From positions 2,170,001 to 2,234,000 of the forward strand of contig CP085834.1 of the NCBI GenBank assembly GCA_020809705.1: 64,000 nt of DNA, written 5' to 3'. This document shows positions 1 to 10,721 of this stretch, one piece after another (position 1 is the first letter of the stretch; each line of letters begins with the position of its first letter). A program made the position numbers and the translations under genes. This DNA is from Calonectria ilicicola. Taxonomy: Eukaryota; Ascomycota; Sordariomycetes; Hypocreales; Nectriaceae. The notes beneath the pieces are model-generated. The model was given only the letters and a program-made list of their open reading frames with translations, searched no databases and was not told where the DNA came from.

Positions 1-631
1 TTTCTCAAGTCCTCAATCAGAGGCCCTAGGTCAATCAGACAGTCCACCTTGGTCCGCAGGTTTGTGGCAATCCTCTCGAGAGTGTCGTCTGGGAATACCA
101 AGTTGTCATCCTGTTCATTGTTGGGGCTGTAGCCGTGGTTGAGGAGCTGCTTGAACCACTCATGCACCAGGTCCCGGATACTGCTGGAAAGAAGCGAAAT
201 GTCTTGATCTGGGCGCAGGCCGCTGACCTCGACCAGTCCTGAGATTCCTATTAGCCTGTGAAACATGCAACAGGATGTATTGGGAGTCTACGTTGTGCAA
301 GGATACGGCCAATGCTAGTCAAAAAGTTTAGCGTTAGCGTGCGAAGATCCGGCGACCTATTGAGCACCTCGTCGAGAGTTCCGTTGGAAGCCTCGTAGGA
401 TTTAGCCCAGAGCACGAGGGTGCTGAAGGAGCGCTGTATCTTATAGTAAACGGGCTGGTCTATGTCTGTGCGGTCCTTGAGCTTGTCTAGGATCTTCTGG
501 TAGAGCTGTGAGCAGGCCAGGTAGACCCGCGCGGTGAGGCCGAGGTCATCGGGCAGGGAAGCTCCAGGCACGTCTCGTCTCCATCTTTCGATGCAAGCTT
601 CGGTGGATTCTTTGCCCGTTAGAGTTTGCAT
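1..631 (-). CDS. Partial gene, fungal helical N-terminal domain protein (3' end outside window)
   Basis: The ATG is at 631 on the minus strand. Exon 1 is 631-292; a 53-bp intron 291-239 has donor GTAGAC, a GCTAAT branch site and acceptor CTCAG; exon 2 runs from 238 off the window edge without a stop. The spliced frame is open for about 190 residues. It is helical and leucine-rich, with stretches such as LTARVYLACSQLYQKILDKL and LTLNFLTSIGRILAQ, then SSSIRDLVHEWFKQLL. This resembles the N-terminal region found in large multidomain fungal proteins that often carry C2H2 or STAND-like modules further on. That likeness is from memory and the rest of the gene is not visible, so no function is assigned. 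If unspliced, the frame stops at 251, which supports the intron. Confidence 0.6.
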
Positions 632-2890
632 GGCTTAACCGGGCCGAGTCGCGCCATGTGATGTTCGGAACTTGGTGATTGGAATTCGAGATATGGCCCG
701 GGAGCTACGACCCAACAACAAGGGAAACGCAGAGTCTGCTGGATTTCGTCTCCCGCTACACCAATGGGAACGCGCCACATGGGTGGTGTTACACTTAGTA
801 ATTAGCGCCTTTTGAGCTCAAATCGACCAATCGTGGGCCTAATGCGTCCTGCAGGCATATGTGACGCGGCTGGCTGACGAGGCTGCCATACACAGCCTCA
901 GCCGAAAAAAATTCCCCCGCATCCAGGTCACGTTACTTGGCGTCAGCCGAAAAATTCTGCTCCGACATGTGCAAATTCCCGTCTGTTGGTTGGCAGCCTT
1001 GTTGCGCCGATAGTCGAAAGACAGATTGAATAGTGCCATCAGGCTAGCCTAGGCTACTATCCGTTGCACTATCTGGGGAATAGAGTTGCGAGTCAATTCA
1101 CCCCAAATTTTATTCCGAGAATTATGCAAAGCATTGTGCGCTAAGAATGTGCAATGTCTTGTGCAAATTTTGGTGCTTCATAATTTTTATTTGCAAATCA
1201 ATACACCAAAACCGAGACCTTAGCAAGAGAAAAAAAAATGTGCCTTCTTTAAAAATAAAATCACTTACGGTCGTTCCTTATTTCATTTCCCCACGCTTTC
1301 CTTTTATTCCATCGTCGCGTCTACCAAGTGAAGCGGCCAAGCAAAATCCATCCATGTGGGTGAGACATGCATGCATGCTTCCCCGAGCGTAAAACGAGTG
1401 TGTGCCTGATACATTGTACATAAAACATACCGACGCATCACATTTGGCATGCAACAGTCGATTCTATACGAGACAGATCTGTCACCGCCATTTTAATCCC
1501 ACCTTTTCGGGTTAATGTGGTGCTCCATTCCAGTGGATATATCTGCGCGGGGCAAACGAGGGTGTGACTGTGGGTTACCTCAAGTTTAAACCAACTTCAG
1601 AAAAGGATGTAAAACCTCTTCCATGCCCTGCACATGGCTCTGATTATATCCACTGAATTTGGGTATTGTAGGAACATTATGCTTATTTTTCTCGTCATAT
1701 TAACATGGGGTTCCTTTGGCATGTCACCAAGATTTTCGATAATGATCCAAACCAGCACATCAAATTATCCCAACCGTTAAAAGGATCTTTGCCTGGGATA
1801 AATTGACTTCAGGTATTTAAAGCGTCGTTCAGTATCTACTTTATTATTTTTTATTCCTTGATACCAAACGCATCAACAAATGAACCCAAATTTCCTTTGT
1901 TCCATTGCAAATAGCGCGCCCACCCTAGAGGTGTCCCACGTTGTCAGATCCCTGCTCAGCGGGCACAATCGTCCGTGTCATCGTGGTAGGATCGGCGGGC
2001 GGGGTAGTAAGGAAATTTTCACATCCCTGTTCGGTTTGGATTCAGGAAAGCATTCATGACGGCAAGTCTCTAGAATCTGGTCTTACTTACCACTACTCAT
2101 TAACTGATGATTCCTGGACTTATTTCTGAATCATGTTTGATTTGAAAGAACTTAAACACTCAAGCCATGTGACTTAATCTTGTAAAATTCTGATGCCATT
2201 CACCTGGATAGCAGTGTTCGTGACACTCTCTGAGGGAAATGTCACAAGTGAAGTCGGATTAAAATGCTACATAGCCGCTTCTTGATGCAGGGCATGGCCG
2301 ACTGAACCATCCTCTGCATGGCAACAACAACTAAATTCTGGATAGATTCAAGGACCGTGGTATTGTCATTGCCGTCTACTTCATAGGCAGTATGGTAACA
2401 TCTACGGTAGTTGCAAACGATACCCTGCATAGCTTCCCGCATATGAGAATCACTATAATACTTGATATTAATGATGGTGTATCAAGCCAAAAAAAATTAC
2501 ATACGCCTGGATGGCGATCATCCGATAGCAGCAGTGGGATGTTCTCGTGTGACTCTGGGGAACTTTGGGGTTTCCCTCGAAGGGCTCTAGCTAAGTGGGT
2601 TTATGCGTACACCTAGTAAAATGCCTGTGTGCCCACAGAAAAACTCTTGGAAATCTCTCGTTTTTCACTGGGAAATTCTGCCTTGAATTCGCTTAGCAAA
2701 TGGTGTGGGGATACACACGAGCAGGGTGGTATCAGTAGAGTGGCGCAGCACCGTCAGCCCAGAATGCCTTGCTTGCAGTGCTTCAATTCAAGTTGGGCAT
2801 TGAAAGGCACCAACCGATTCAATCTAAACTGCTTCAAATTTCGCCGTCAAGTTTCATTCTGTATAATAAAAGCTTATCAGGTTCGTTATC
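632..2890. other. Intergenic region, no supported gene
   Basis: This is 2.3 kb between the divergent partial gene (minus) and the HET gene (plus). It is moderately AT-rich and holds only short open frames of up to about 95 codons, with no recognisable motif or credible splice structure. The last 250 bases must contain the HET gene promoter. I see no tRNA, transposon ends or repeats. Confidence 0.5.
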
Positions 2891-4945
2891 ATGGGTCGGC
2901 CAATCTTTAGATACAGCCCAATCAACCTTGCAAAGGATGCGATACGCCTTGTGCACCTGTTCAAGGGTTACGACTCCGATCCCATTGAATGTCAAATTTA
3001 TGAGACATTCCTTCACGAAGCAAAGAGCGTACCTTACGAGGCTTTGTCATATACCTGGGGCCAACTAGACAAGCCTAACCACATTATCCTCAATGGTTGC
3101 CTTGCACCGATCACCGCAAACCTGGAGTCAGCCTTGCGGTGCCTTCGACATCGACATCAAGATCGAATTCTTTGGATAGATGCCATTTGCATAGACCAAG
3201 AAAATGCTAAGGAGCAAGGACATCAGGTTGGACAAATGAAATGCATTTATACCTATGCAGAACACGTTATCATCTGGCTGGGCATGAGCAATAGCAAAAT
3301 CGAGTACCTGATGGATTGTATGAACCAAGTAAACCAAGAGGGTATCGATACAGAGGCAACCCGGGGAGATTCCCTTGAGTCCTGGCAAATGGCATGGCCA
3401 ATTCTTTATCCTCAATTGGATGGTACAGAAAAACAGCTCAGAACCTGGTTGAAGGCGTCCCTCGAAGAGCTACTTATCAATCCTTGGTTTCGAAGAGTCT
3501 GGATAATACAAGAAGTAGCTAGTGCACGAACGGCTACCATCGTATGTGGGAGAAAGTCCATTTCGACAAAAGTTTTCACACGAATCCCGCCACTGTTAGG
3601 CATTGATCCGGAACCTCATACTCAGGCCGTTCTCGATGTGATGCCAGGTCCATTACGTCAAACGACTTGGTGGAGCACCAGTCAAAATCTCAGCACGCTC
3701 ATACAAAAGTTTTATCTCAGCGAAGCTTCGGACCCACGAGATAAGATATATGCCTTGCTGGGAATGTCTGATGGCTATGATGTCAATAAGTTTTGTCCGT
3801 CGTACGAAAGGTCGATGCAGGAAGTGACAAAAGACACTATATCATTCATGCTGTTCAATGAAGTTCTGGATCATTCCACCTATGGGTTGCCTGATTGGAC
3901 CTTGGAAGACTTGGTTCACGGGGTTGGTGATTTGCCATATCGAGTCTTTGAGTGGGCTCTAGAGAAAAGGTGTCTCAAAAAAGACGAAACACTAGAAGCG
4001 ACTTGTAGGAAACTCGTGGTGGAAAATAGAATCGACGCAAAGAAAACTCATTTTCGTTTCTCAGCTGAGACACTGCGGACATTGCAATCCACGTCAACGC
4101 CCTTGGCATTTTTTGAGGCCGTTTGGGGGGATTCAGAGGTTGCCAAAATCATTTTAGCAAATGACAATGGAATTCTTAATTTGCGCGCGCCCTTGGCTGC
4201 TGCTGCGCGGACTGGAAATGCGATGATGGTGGAATTTCTGCTCTCAAAAGATATCGTCAATGTGAATCATGATTCACCTCTATCATGGGCTGCAACTGGG
4301 GGGTACGAGAAAATTACTCGAATTTTATTGGCACACAAGAACATTGATGTGAATTATGGTTCGGCTCTATCCAAGGCAATGAAAAAGGGCCGTGAAGGCA
4401 TCGTTCGGATGCTCTTGGCATCTCCTAGTATAGACGTCAACCTTGGTTCACCTTTATCCACTGCAGCAAAAAGCAACCTCAAGGAATTAGTTCAAATTCT
4501 ATTGGTACATAAAAACACTAATGTCAATCTGAACTCTCCCTTATGCAAAGCCATAAGGGATGGTCGTGAGCTGGTCGTTGAAATGCTATTAGCTCATGGA
4601 GAGACTGACGTGAACCTACCGGCATCTCTGTCACCAAATACAACGCCAATATCGCCGCTATCTATGGCATTGATAAGAGGCCGAGATAGCATTGTTGACA
4701 TGCTGTTAGCCCACGAGAAAGTTTGTGTCAATAATGACTCTATCATACAAGAAGTAGACAAGTATGCATCTGAGATGGCGGCCCAAGAGAAACCATCTCT
4801 CATACATGATAAGCGCTCGAAAAGGAGTCAGAGAGAAATATCCAGGATGCTTCTCGCAAAGAACGTCATTGGTACTGAAAGCAAAGAAAAGCCGTCATAC
4901 CAGACGGCGTTTGAAACGATGCTGAGTCAACCAGTGGTATCCTGA
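2891..4945 (+). CDS. HET domain protein with C-terminal ankyrin-like repeats
   Basis: This is an intact, intronless 684-residue protein. The N-terminal half is a heterokaryon incompatibility (HET, PF06985-type) domain with its three usual blocks: YEALSYTWG (49-57), LWIDAICIDQ (94-103) and a WFRRVWIIQEVA block (199-210). The conserved DPRDKIYALLGM segment follows near 285. HET domains trigger cell death after fusion of unlike hyphae or on other recognition cues. The C-terminal half (about 430-620) has five or six degenerate ankyrin-like repeats of about 33 residues, with the recurrent pattern SPLS.A...G.E.IV.MLLA....VNVN. In such proteins this part is presumed to be the sensing or scaffold part. 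The start ATG sits at the usual distance before the HET motif. It is not linked to an adjacent partner gene. Confidence 0.9.
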   Translation: MGRPIFRYSPINLAKDAIRLVHLFKGYDSDPIECQIYETFLHEAKSVPYEALSYTWGQLDKPNHIILNGCLAPITANLESALRCLRHRHQDRILWIDAICIDQENAKEQGHQVGQMKCIYTYAEHVIIWLGMSNSKIEYLMDCMNQVNQEGIDTEATRGDSLESWQMAWPILYPQLDGTEKQLRTWLKASLEELLINPWFRRVWIIQEVASARTATIVCGRKSISTKVFTRIPPLLGIDPEPHTQAVLDVMPGPLRQTTWWSTSQNLSTLIQKFYLSEASDPRDKIYALLGMSDGYDVNKFCPSYERSMQEVTKDTISFMLFNEVLDHSTYGLPDWTLEDLVHGVGDLPYRVFEWALEKRCLKKDETLEATCRKLVVENRIDAKKTHFRFSAETLRTLQSTSTPLAFFEAVWGDSEVAKIILANDNGILNLRAPLAAAARTGNAMMVEFLLSKDIVNVNHDSPLSWAATGGYEKITRILLAHKNIDVNYGSALSKAMKKGREGIVRMLLASPSIDVNLGSPLSTAAKSNLKELVQILLVHKNTNVNLNSPLCKAIRDGRELVVEMLLAHGETDVNLPASLSPNTTPISPLSMALIRGRDSIVDMLLAHEKVCVNNDSIIQEVDKYASEMAAQEKPSLIHDKRSKRSQREISRMLLAKNVIGTESKEKPSYQTAFETMLSQPVVS

Positions 4946-5308
4946 GGGATGGGATGAATGGTCATAGTTGTGGTTCAAATCACTTGATATAAACAAAGGG
5001 AGCCAATATATTGTGAGAGCGAATAAATTGTTTTAAATTGAAATCTTCTAGCGACTGAGCACTAGAGCCTTTTTCATAAAAGAGAAAAGTGACCTCTCCC
5101 GAATCCTATCTATATACATGTCTATCATTATGGCATTTATCCCAAGGAAGCTGCCTGTCCTTTCTGGCGGCTAAAAGTCCCTGGGTATCATCTGGTGTGC
5201 TGGTCCCACCATATCTAAATCCAAGCCCCGAACGCCGTCCTAAGTATACATTGAGAGAAGAGAAGAACATGAAGAAATTAATGTAAAGGAAAGACTGATT
5301 CATGTTGA
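4946..5308. other. Intergenic region between convergent genes
   Basis: This 360-bp AT-rich spacer holds the 3' untranslated regions of the HET gene (plus) and the Ser/Pro-rich gene (minus). No gene or repeat is seen. Confidence 0.5.
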
Positions 5309-6400
5309 TTAAACAGCAACTCCGACGTTTGCGAGAGGAGAAGGCTTGAAGACTCCGCCGGTGCTGCACTTTCGGGAATAGCGGTTTTCATCTCTGGTCA
5401 CCTCCATGCTGTTTCGTGACCAGCCAGAGAGAATGTTGCGGCTATCCTCTGTGTTGCAAGTGCTAACTGTGGTGACGGAGCCATCACTGAAACGTCGGCA
5501 GTAGCTATCAGCCTGCGAGAAGCATCGCTGAATGATTTCCCTGACTGACTTTTGGTCCTGTGGAATAGGAGTCTCTTCTTCCGCAGTAGAGCGAGGCGCG
5601 GGTTGGGTCCTTGTGAGCCAATAAGATACCTGGGTCAAGGACTTTCTCTTCTTAGCAGATGGCTTCATGGCAGCAGGCAAAGGAGGTGGGAGCGGCAGCA
5701 TGGACATTCTCGGCGAGGGGAACGGAGGCGTGTGAGGTCGTGGGGTGTCACGGCTAAGTCCAGGAGGGGCCAGATCGCAGCTGTCTTTCTGTTCGTCAAT
5801 GGGCTTGTTGGGTTTCTTGTCGAGCATGGAAACCTTGATGATGGCGGCAGCGGAAGCAAGGTGCACAGTAGGCTCCTCAGGCGCGGAGATAGATCTCATG
5901 CGGTTTCTGCGAGGTGGTGGGGCCAGAGGAAGAGTGTCAATCTCATCGAAGCTGTCGGTAGACTTGAGAGTTCGGTTGCGGGGGAAGTGGAAACCCCGCG
6001 ATGTGAATCTCTTCTCATGCTCTTGAGAGCTGGATCCAACCATGAGGCTCAGGGCAGAAGCCCAGCTTCTATGGCCCCTCTTCGGCTTTGGTGAGGCAAG
6101 CGCTGGAGATGGAACCGGCTCGTTTTTGGGGCCTACTTCTTCTGACAGGTCCAATGCCGCGGGCCGTGCGGGCAAGGACTTTTCTTGTACCATTGAGGGA
6201 AAGGGTTCTTGTGTAGGTTCGTCATAGACAATGGATAGATAAGCAGGCTTCTCATCGGTGGCCAGGTCCGAGATGCTTTGACTGGCGACAGAGGACTTGC
6301 CGGACACTGACTTGGCAGTCGCTGGTTTGCTGCAGCAGAAAACTTGGAGAAATGAGGACCAGCAAGATGCCTCCTGATTGTGTTCTTTGGATGGAGACAT
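5309..6400 (-). CDS. Ser/Pro-rich orphan protein, paralogue A
   Basis: This intronless frame encodes 363 residues. It is mostly disordered: rich in Ser, Pro, Arg and Lys, with no membrane segment and no known domain. The N-terminus has a Trp/Cys-rich patch (CWSSFLQVFCCSK) followed by a Ser-rich linker and a DEKPAYLSIVYDEPTQEP segment. A middle RMRSISAPEEP motif and a late RKSLTQVSYWLTRTQ motif are shared with the protein encoded at 34520-35509. That resemblance in the same order is the main argument that it is a real gene. The last 90 residues (QKSVREIIQRCFSQADSYCRRF and after) are absent from the paralogue. The Cys patch could be an acylation or membrane-tethering site, but this is inference. 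Function unknown. Confidence 0.75.
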   Translation of the reverse strand: MSPSKEHNQEASCWSSFLQVFCCSKPATAKSVSGKSSVASQSISDLATDEKPAYLSIVYDEPTQEPFPSMVQEKSLPARPAALDLSEEVGPKNEPVPSPALASPKPKRGHRSWASALSLMVGSSSQEHEKRFTSRGFHFPRNRTLKSTDSFDEIDTLPLAPPPRRNRMRSISAPEEPTVHLASAAAIIKVSMLDKKPNKPIDEQKDSCDLAPPGLSRDTPRPHTPPFPSPRMSMLPLPPPLPAAMKPSAKKRKSLTQVSYWLTRTQPAPRSTAEEETPIPQDQKSVREIIQRCFSQADSYCRRFSDGSVTTVSTCNTEDSRNILSGWSRNSMEVTRDENRYSRKCSTGGVFKPSPLANVGVAV

Positions 6401-8203
6401 GACGTGATAGAATGTAGATCAAGTTAGAGAGTGTGGGTCCAAGGGCAAGGTAACAATCGAAGTAAATTAAGAATAGAATAAAAAGGCGACCTTCGAGGCT
6501 CAGCCGAATCGAGAATAGGTTAAAAGGAATGAAGAGTAGTTGGAAAGAATGAGACGATTGTGAATAAAGAGAATAGCCCCATGATGGCGGACGACAAGCA
6601 AGTAATTATAAGGAACGGTGAATCGAGGTACAGACCCATGGATGCGGCAGCAATTAATTGATCGGGAACGCCGGATGGAAGCTGTGACGTTCTAGCGCGA
6701 GCCGTGCACATCAAACGTTGGGACGACGGAAGCCATCATGGGGACCCTACCACGGGTCCAACCTCGGGGGAGCTAGCCGGGACCTGGCGCTTTGACAGTC
6801 TCTTTGCACTGCCGTGTTTTCAGATTCGAGCATCTCTTTTTACCTTTGGTAGCCTGTTTTGTGTGTTTGGCTACGACGGCGCGCCTTCGGCCAAAATATT
6901 TACGAAGGTGTGCCCTTGGGAAGAGATTTGGACGAGCCTCGATGAGCTTTGAAACATCACGAGTTAAGGTCATAAGCATAAGGTTAATGAACGGGTCATG
7001 GATTTTTACTTTCTGTCTCGGGTGGCTTGCCGTCCCGTGATAGTAAAAACACACTTGAACGTGTTCAAATCTCGCGTTGAGCTATTCCACAAGGTCTTGA
7101 TGGAGCCGGGGGCTGATCTCATATCATCTCGCAAGCATGAACAAACAGCCTCAAGCGAAACTCGCACGCGCACACAGGGCAGCGGCAGTGAGGCTCGTAG
7201 AAAAGGCATCTGACGGCATTGACGAGCAGATGCTTCGATTGATTAAAGGCCCCTAGGGCGATCGTGGCAGAGCTTCAACAAGCTCTCCACTATGTGGAAT
7301 TAGCACCGTCCCATTGGGCGTTGTCGTGCCACTGCACTGGACTCGGCCCCGCCGTTTAATAAGGGTGATTAACGGATCGGCGCTGGGACAGGCCTGCAGC
7401 GCGCTCATTTCTCGTTGCAAGGTGATCAATCAGCTCATTAAGTGGTGTTTCTGCGTGTTTCGCGTCGTCGTCGTTTGTGCATGCGCGCGCCTACGCGTTG
7501 ACAACTGGCATTCATTCATGCATGCATGCGCTCAAAGTAAGAATAAACTTGGGGCACGCAAGTCGCTGCCGTGAGCCAGACGTCTGTGTCGTCGTATCTA
7601 GGGCCGTCAGCCTTTGCATTGTGTTGATCATGCGCTTTGCTCTCAGGCAAAGGAAACTGTGACGAGGCGCCGTCACAGCGCTAGAGAGTCTCTAGCGCGG
7701 GCTGAGGAATGGGGGTGGCTTGTCTGGCGGTTCCCGTAATTTGGCCCAAACATTTGGACCTCGGCTTGTCCATTTTTGGATTGAGTAGCGTAATGAAGAA
7801 TTATTAGGTTGGATTCTGGGCCTGGGTAGACGTCGAACATGAGGCTTGGCGGGAGTTGTGACAGTCGGGAAGTGTTTTGGTTGGTGGTTTTAGAAACCTA
7901 TTAGATACAAGTTGAAAACGAAATCTCATTATGAATCCCTAACCATGCTTCCTGGATTTTTCTTTATTGTATTAAAACATTTCTCTTAATAATTTATTAC
8001 AATTAAATACATTCCGTGTAGCCTAATGAACTATTTTTATGCCATTCTGTTGAGTATTGCCAGGTAGTGTTTAGGGTAGCGCATCAAAAACTTAAGCACT
8101 GACTGTTTCTTGTTTCTTTTTTTGTGAAGGTGGCCCCGGACGAGCATGGTAATAAGAAGAAAGGCCAGGTTCCCTTGTAAATGGTTCATATTGATTTACA
8201 AGA
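6401..8203. other. Intergenic region upstream of the Ser/Pro-rich gene
   Basis: This is 1.8 kb between the Ser/Pro-rich gene and the broken BAHD gene. The first 1.3 kb is fairly GC-rich with short overlapping open frames on both strands but no motif. The last 400 bp is AT-rich. I support no gene, RNA or mobile element here. The long spacer probably holds the promoter of the 5309-6400 gene. Confidence 0.45.
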
Positions 8204-9782
8204 CTAAACGGAGGACAATGCGTCTGTTTTGTTTATTTTTTCTTCAGCGTCCGCACCACGAAACTCAAAGTACCTGTTCCACTCGGGATCGTCAATGAGG
8301 TCCTAGGTAAGTTCCTTTTCAAATCCGATGCTAAACTCATTGCCTTCATCATCGCCCGCCGGCGCACCATTTGTTCGTACTGGATAGACAACAGTAAGGC
8401 CAGCCGTGACTCTGTCAAAGGGGAACCGGGAGGCGTGTGGCTTCGCAAACCCAAAGTCGGCCTCGCACGGTCTCGTGTCCCTCCACTCGGTGGTAAAGTT
8501 GCTCATGGGTGAGAAGCTGTCAGTGCGCAGAAAAAGTGTTTTCTTATCGCAGATCGGCGCTATTGCTGAGAGGGCCATATCTAGGTTTTCTTGCGTGACA
8601 CCGTCCGTGAGTTGGCGGATGTACCTGATAGACCCAGTTAGCAGATGTCACAAGGAGAGCCAGCTTGGTCAAAGAGTAACAAACGCACTAAGCAAGCTTA
8701 GATAAGGGGGCCTCGGAAATCACTTCTTCAACTGTCAATTGAGGAACAGCTGACCGCATACTTGGGGCTACGAATACAACGTTTCCCTGGATTCTTGCGG
8801 GTACTGGGGGATCGTGGAATCGTCGCCGCATGTTGACAGCCTCTCCCCACATAATCTTCTTTTTCAGATCCGGTTTAAAGAGCCTAGCTCTGTGCTTGGA
8901 GAGAATACGCCAAATGTAAGCCATGTACGCATCATAACTCGAGATCCAGTAGCTGCTGTCCTTTGGACTTGCCAGCTTCTTGAGCTCCTCAGTCTTACTC
9001 TTGGGCAGATGGAACAATAGCCACTGACCGGGCTTGTGATCGTGATGACCGAAGGGTTGAACAGGGCCATCGACTTGTTGATATGGGGGGAAGTCCGGCT
9101 TCGTAACACGTGAGCGGTCTAGACATGCCATGTCCCAGGTGGGTAGCGCTGGGTTTTTGGGATCGCGCCAGATGGCAGCGCAGTTCTTAGCCAGCTGATG
9201 CAATTCTCCTGCCCATCCCATTATATCATTGGCGTAGTGGTGGTGGTGCATCATGAAAACTAAGCCGCCAGGGATAAAGCTAGCCTTGAAGGCGGACGCT
9301 TTGGGGTTACTGGTGGGTTGGGCCTCTGGTTTTTCGCCATACGTCATGAGCGACACGCACCAAGTGTCCATATTACCCAAGGCTTGAGATACAAAGTGAC
9401 GTTTCTAAAGGTGTTCAAACGAAGGGTACTTGCCCTCGTCTTCAGGATCGTCCAGCCATTGGACGTGGAACTCGACACTACTCTCCCTCTTCTTGTGAAA
9501 GCCAAGGCTACCCCCAGGAAGCTCGTCGATAAACCCACATAGAAGACGGCACTGACTCAATGTGATTTCAAGAGCTCTTTTGAGGACTAGGATTGTTTTG
9601 GGCTTGTCCTCGTCGGATAGCTTGAAAAAGAGGGCATAATTGGTGTACACTTGACCCACGCAGTAATCGAGAGTGGATAATCTGTAGAACTCATCTGTGG
9701 GGTCTGATTCCCAACCCACAGGGAACAGATGAAACACTTCGTTCTTGGTCATTTTGGTAGGTATCCGTAAATGGGAGGTCAA
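8204..9782 (-). pseudogene. BAHD-family acyltransferase, broken by three in-frame TAG codons
   Basis: Minus strand, start at 9782 or, better, the internal Met at 9752. It belongs to the transferase family PF02458, which uses acyl-CoA to acylate hydroxyl or amine groups of small molecules and includes the trichothecene 3-O-acetyltransferase group. The active-site HHxxxD motif is present (HHYAND, near 9235), as is a DFGFAKP segment at about 8458 matching the structural DFGWG motif. A 64-bp intron 8688-8625 has a GCTAAC branch site. Three TAG codons interrupt the single frame: 9407-9405, one formed across the intron junction at 8690-8689/8624, and 8305-8303 just before a family-like tail that ends at 8204. 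Without them the length would be about 494 residues, normal for the family. Each TAG fits a glutamine CAG changed by CpA to TpA. It is either a pseudogene or depends on readthrough. Confidence 0.8.
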
Positions 9783-10721
9783 AGCTTAATGGATTCAGTT
9801 TTGCACAAAGCTGTCTGTCATGCGGCGGAACGTGGCCAGTGAAGTTGCCACTCAAGACTCGTTTGACGTCACTCAGAGTAGCCCAAGATGGCCGGGGGGT
9901 AATGATTGGCGCAAAATAGTCAGGTCAGACGCATATCGGACTGTTGGTTGTCGGTTGTCTGCTCTGGGAAGCTCATTCGACACGAGCTGCAGGTCGGCGG
10001 CACGATGGAACCGGCCCCTCTACCGGATTCCCGACTGTCACACAACTCGCAGGGATGAGCCCAACCGGCGAAATTTTGCCTAAAATTCGGATCCCGGCTT
10101 GACCGGATAACTGTGGGTGATACATTTGATGATTATTTAGTGTTCGATCTGCTTGAAAGTCGGCTCTACCAAGTAAGGAATGAAAATAATTAGTTGATGG
10201 GTTTTTGGCAGGATGATATAATTCCTTTGTGATTTCTGTAATAATTTTCACTGAGCTGCAAATGGAATATGAAGTAGTGCCAAGAGCGGTAAAATACCCG
10301 ACCCTCTTGGGGCATACCGATAATATGACGGCTACGAAACATATCCTTGCGATTACTGAGATTCGAGGCTAATCCTGTTCTGTTATACGTGACTTTTGGA
10401 TTTTGTTCAGCCTAGCATCAGGCTGAAAACTGGTAGTGACTCAGGTGTCGGTTGCTCACTGCAATCCACATTATTCAATTGAGAATTTATTTTTCCCTAT
10501 ATTTAAATAATTAAGTCTATTCGATTGAAATCCAATTCGTGCTAATTACTAAGTCGTAATTACTGGATCCTCCGTTCACAAAGCGAGCCGTGCACAACGT
10601 CGCGGTGATTCAGTGTTCCCAATAGGAACTTTCAACATGTACGAGATTGGCCAGGGAAGACTTGAGCTTGGTATCAAGTATCGTAACGCTGAAAATACTA
10701 GTCTAGGAAGATGTGGCTATT
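9783..10721. other. Intergenic region, promoter side of the BAHD gene
   Basis: This is 940 bp between the 5' end of the BAHD gene and the 3' end of the FAD monooxygenase, both on the minus strand. The second half is AT-rich. No gene or structured element is supported. Confidence 0.45.

Noticed and set aside
4972..4984. B-box-like GGTTCAAATCA suggesting a tRNA
   Set aside because: No matching A box or cloverleaf could be formed around it.
6773..7054. 93-codon Arg/Lys-rich frame upstream of the Ser/Pro-rich gene
   Set aside because: Overlaps several equal frames on both strands in a GC-rich promoter region; no conserved pattern.
9373..9419. A 47-nt intron (GTACCC...CTCAAG) to remove the first TAG of the BAHD gene
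   Set aside because: Splicing it shifts the frame and meets a stop at once, so it does not rescue the gene.
8204..9782. Recoding of TAG as glutamine in this organism
   Set aside because: Other genes appear to end normally at TAG (for example the SnoaL-like gene at 23238 and the NLR-like gene at 48972), so reassignment is very unlikely; RIP-like mutation explains the data better.
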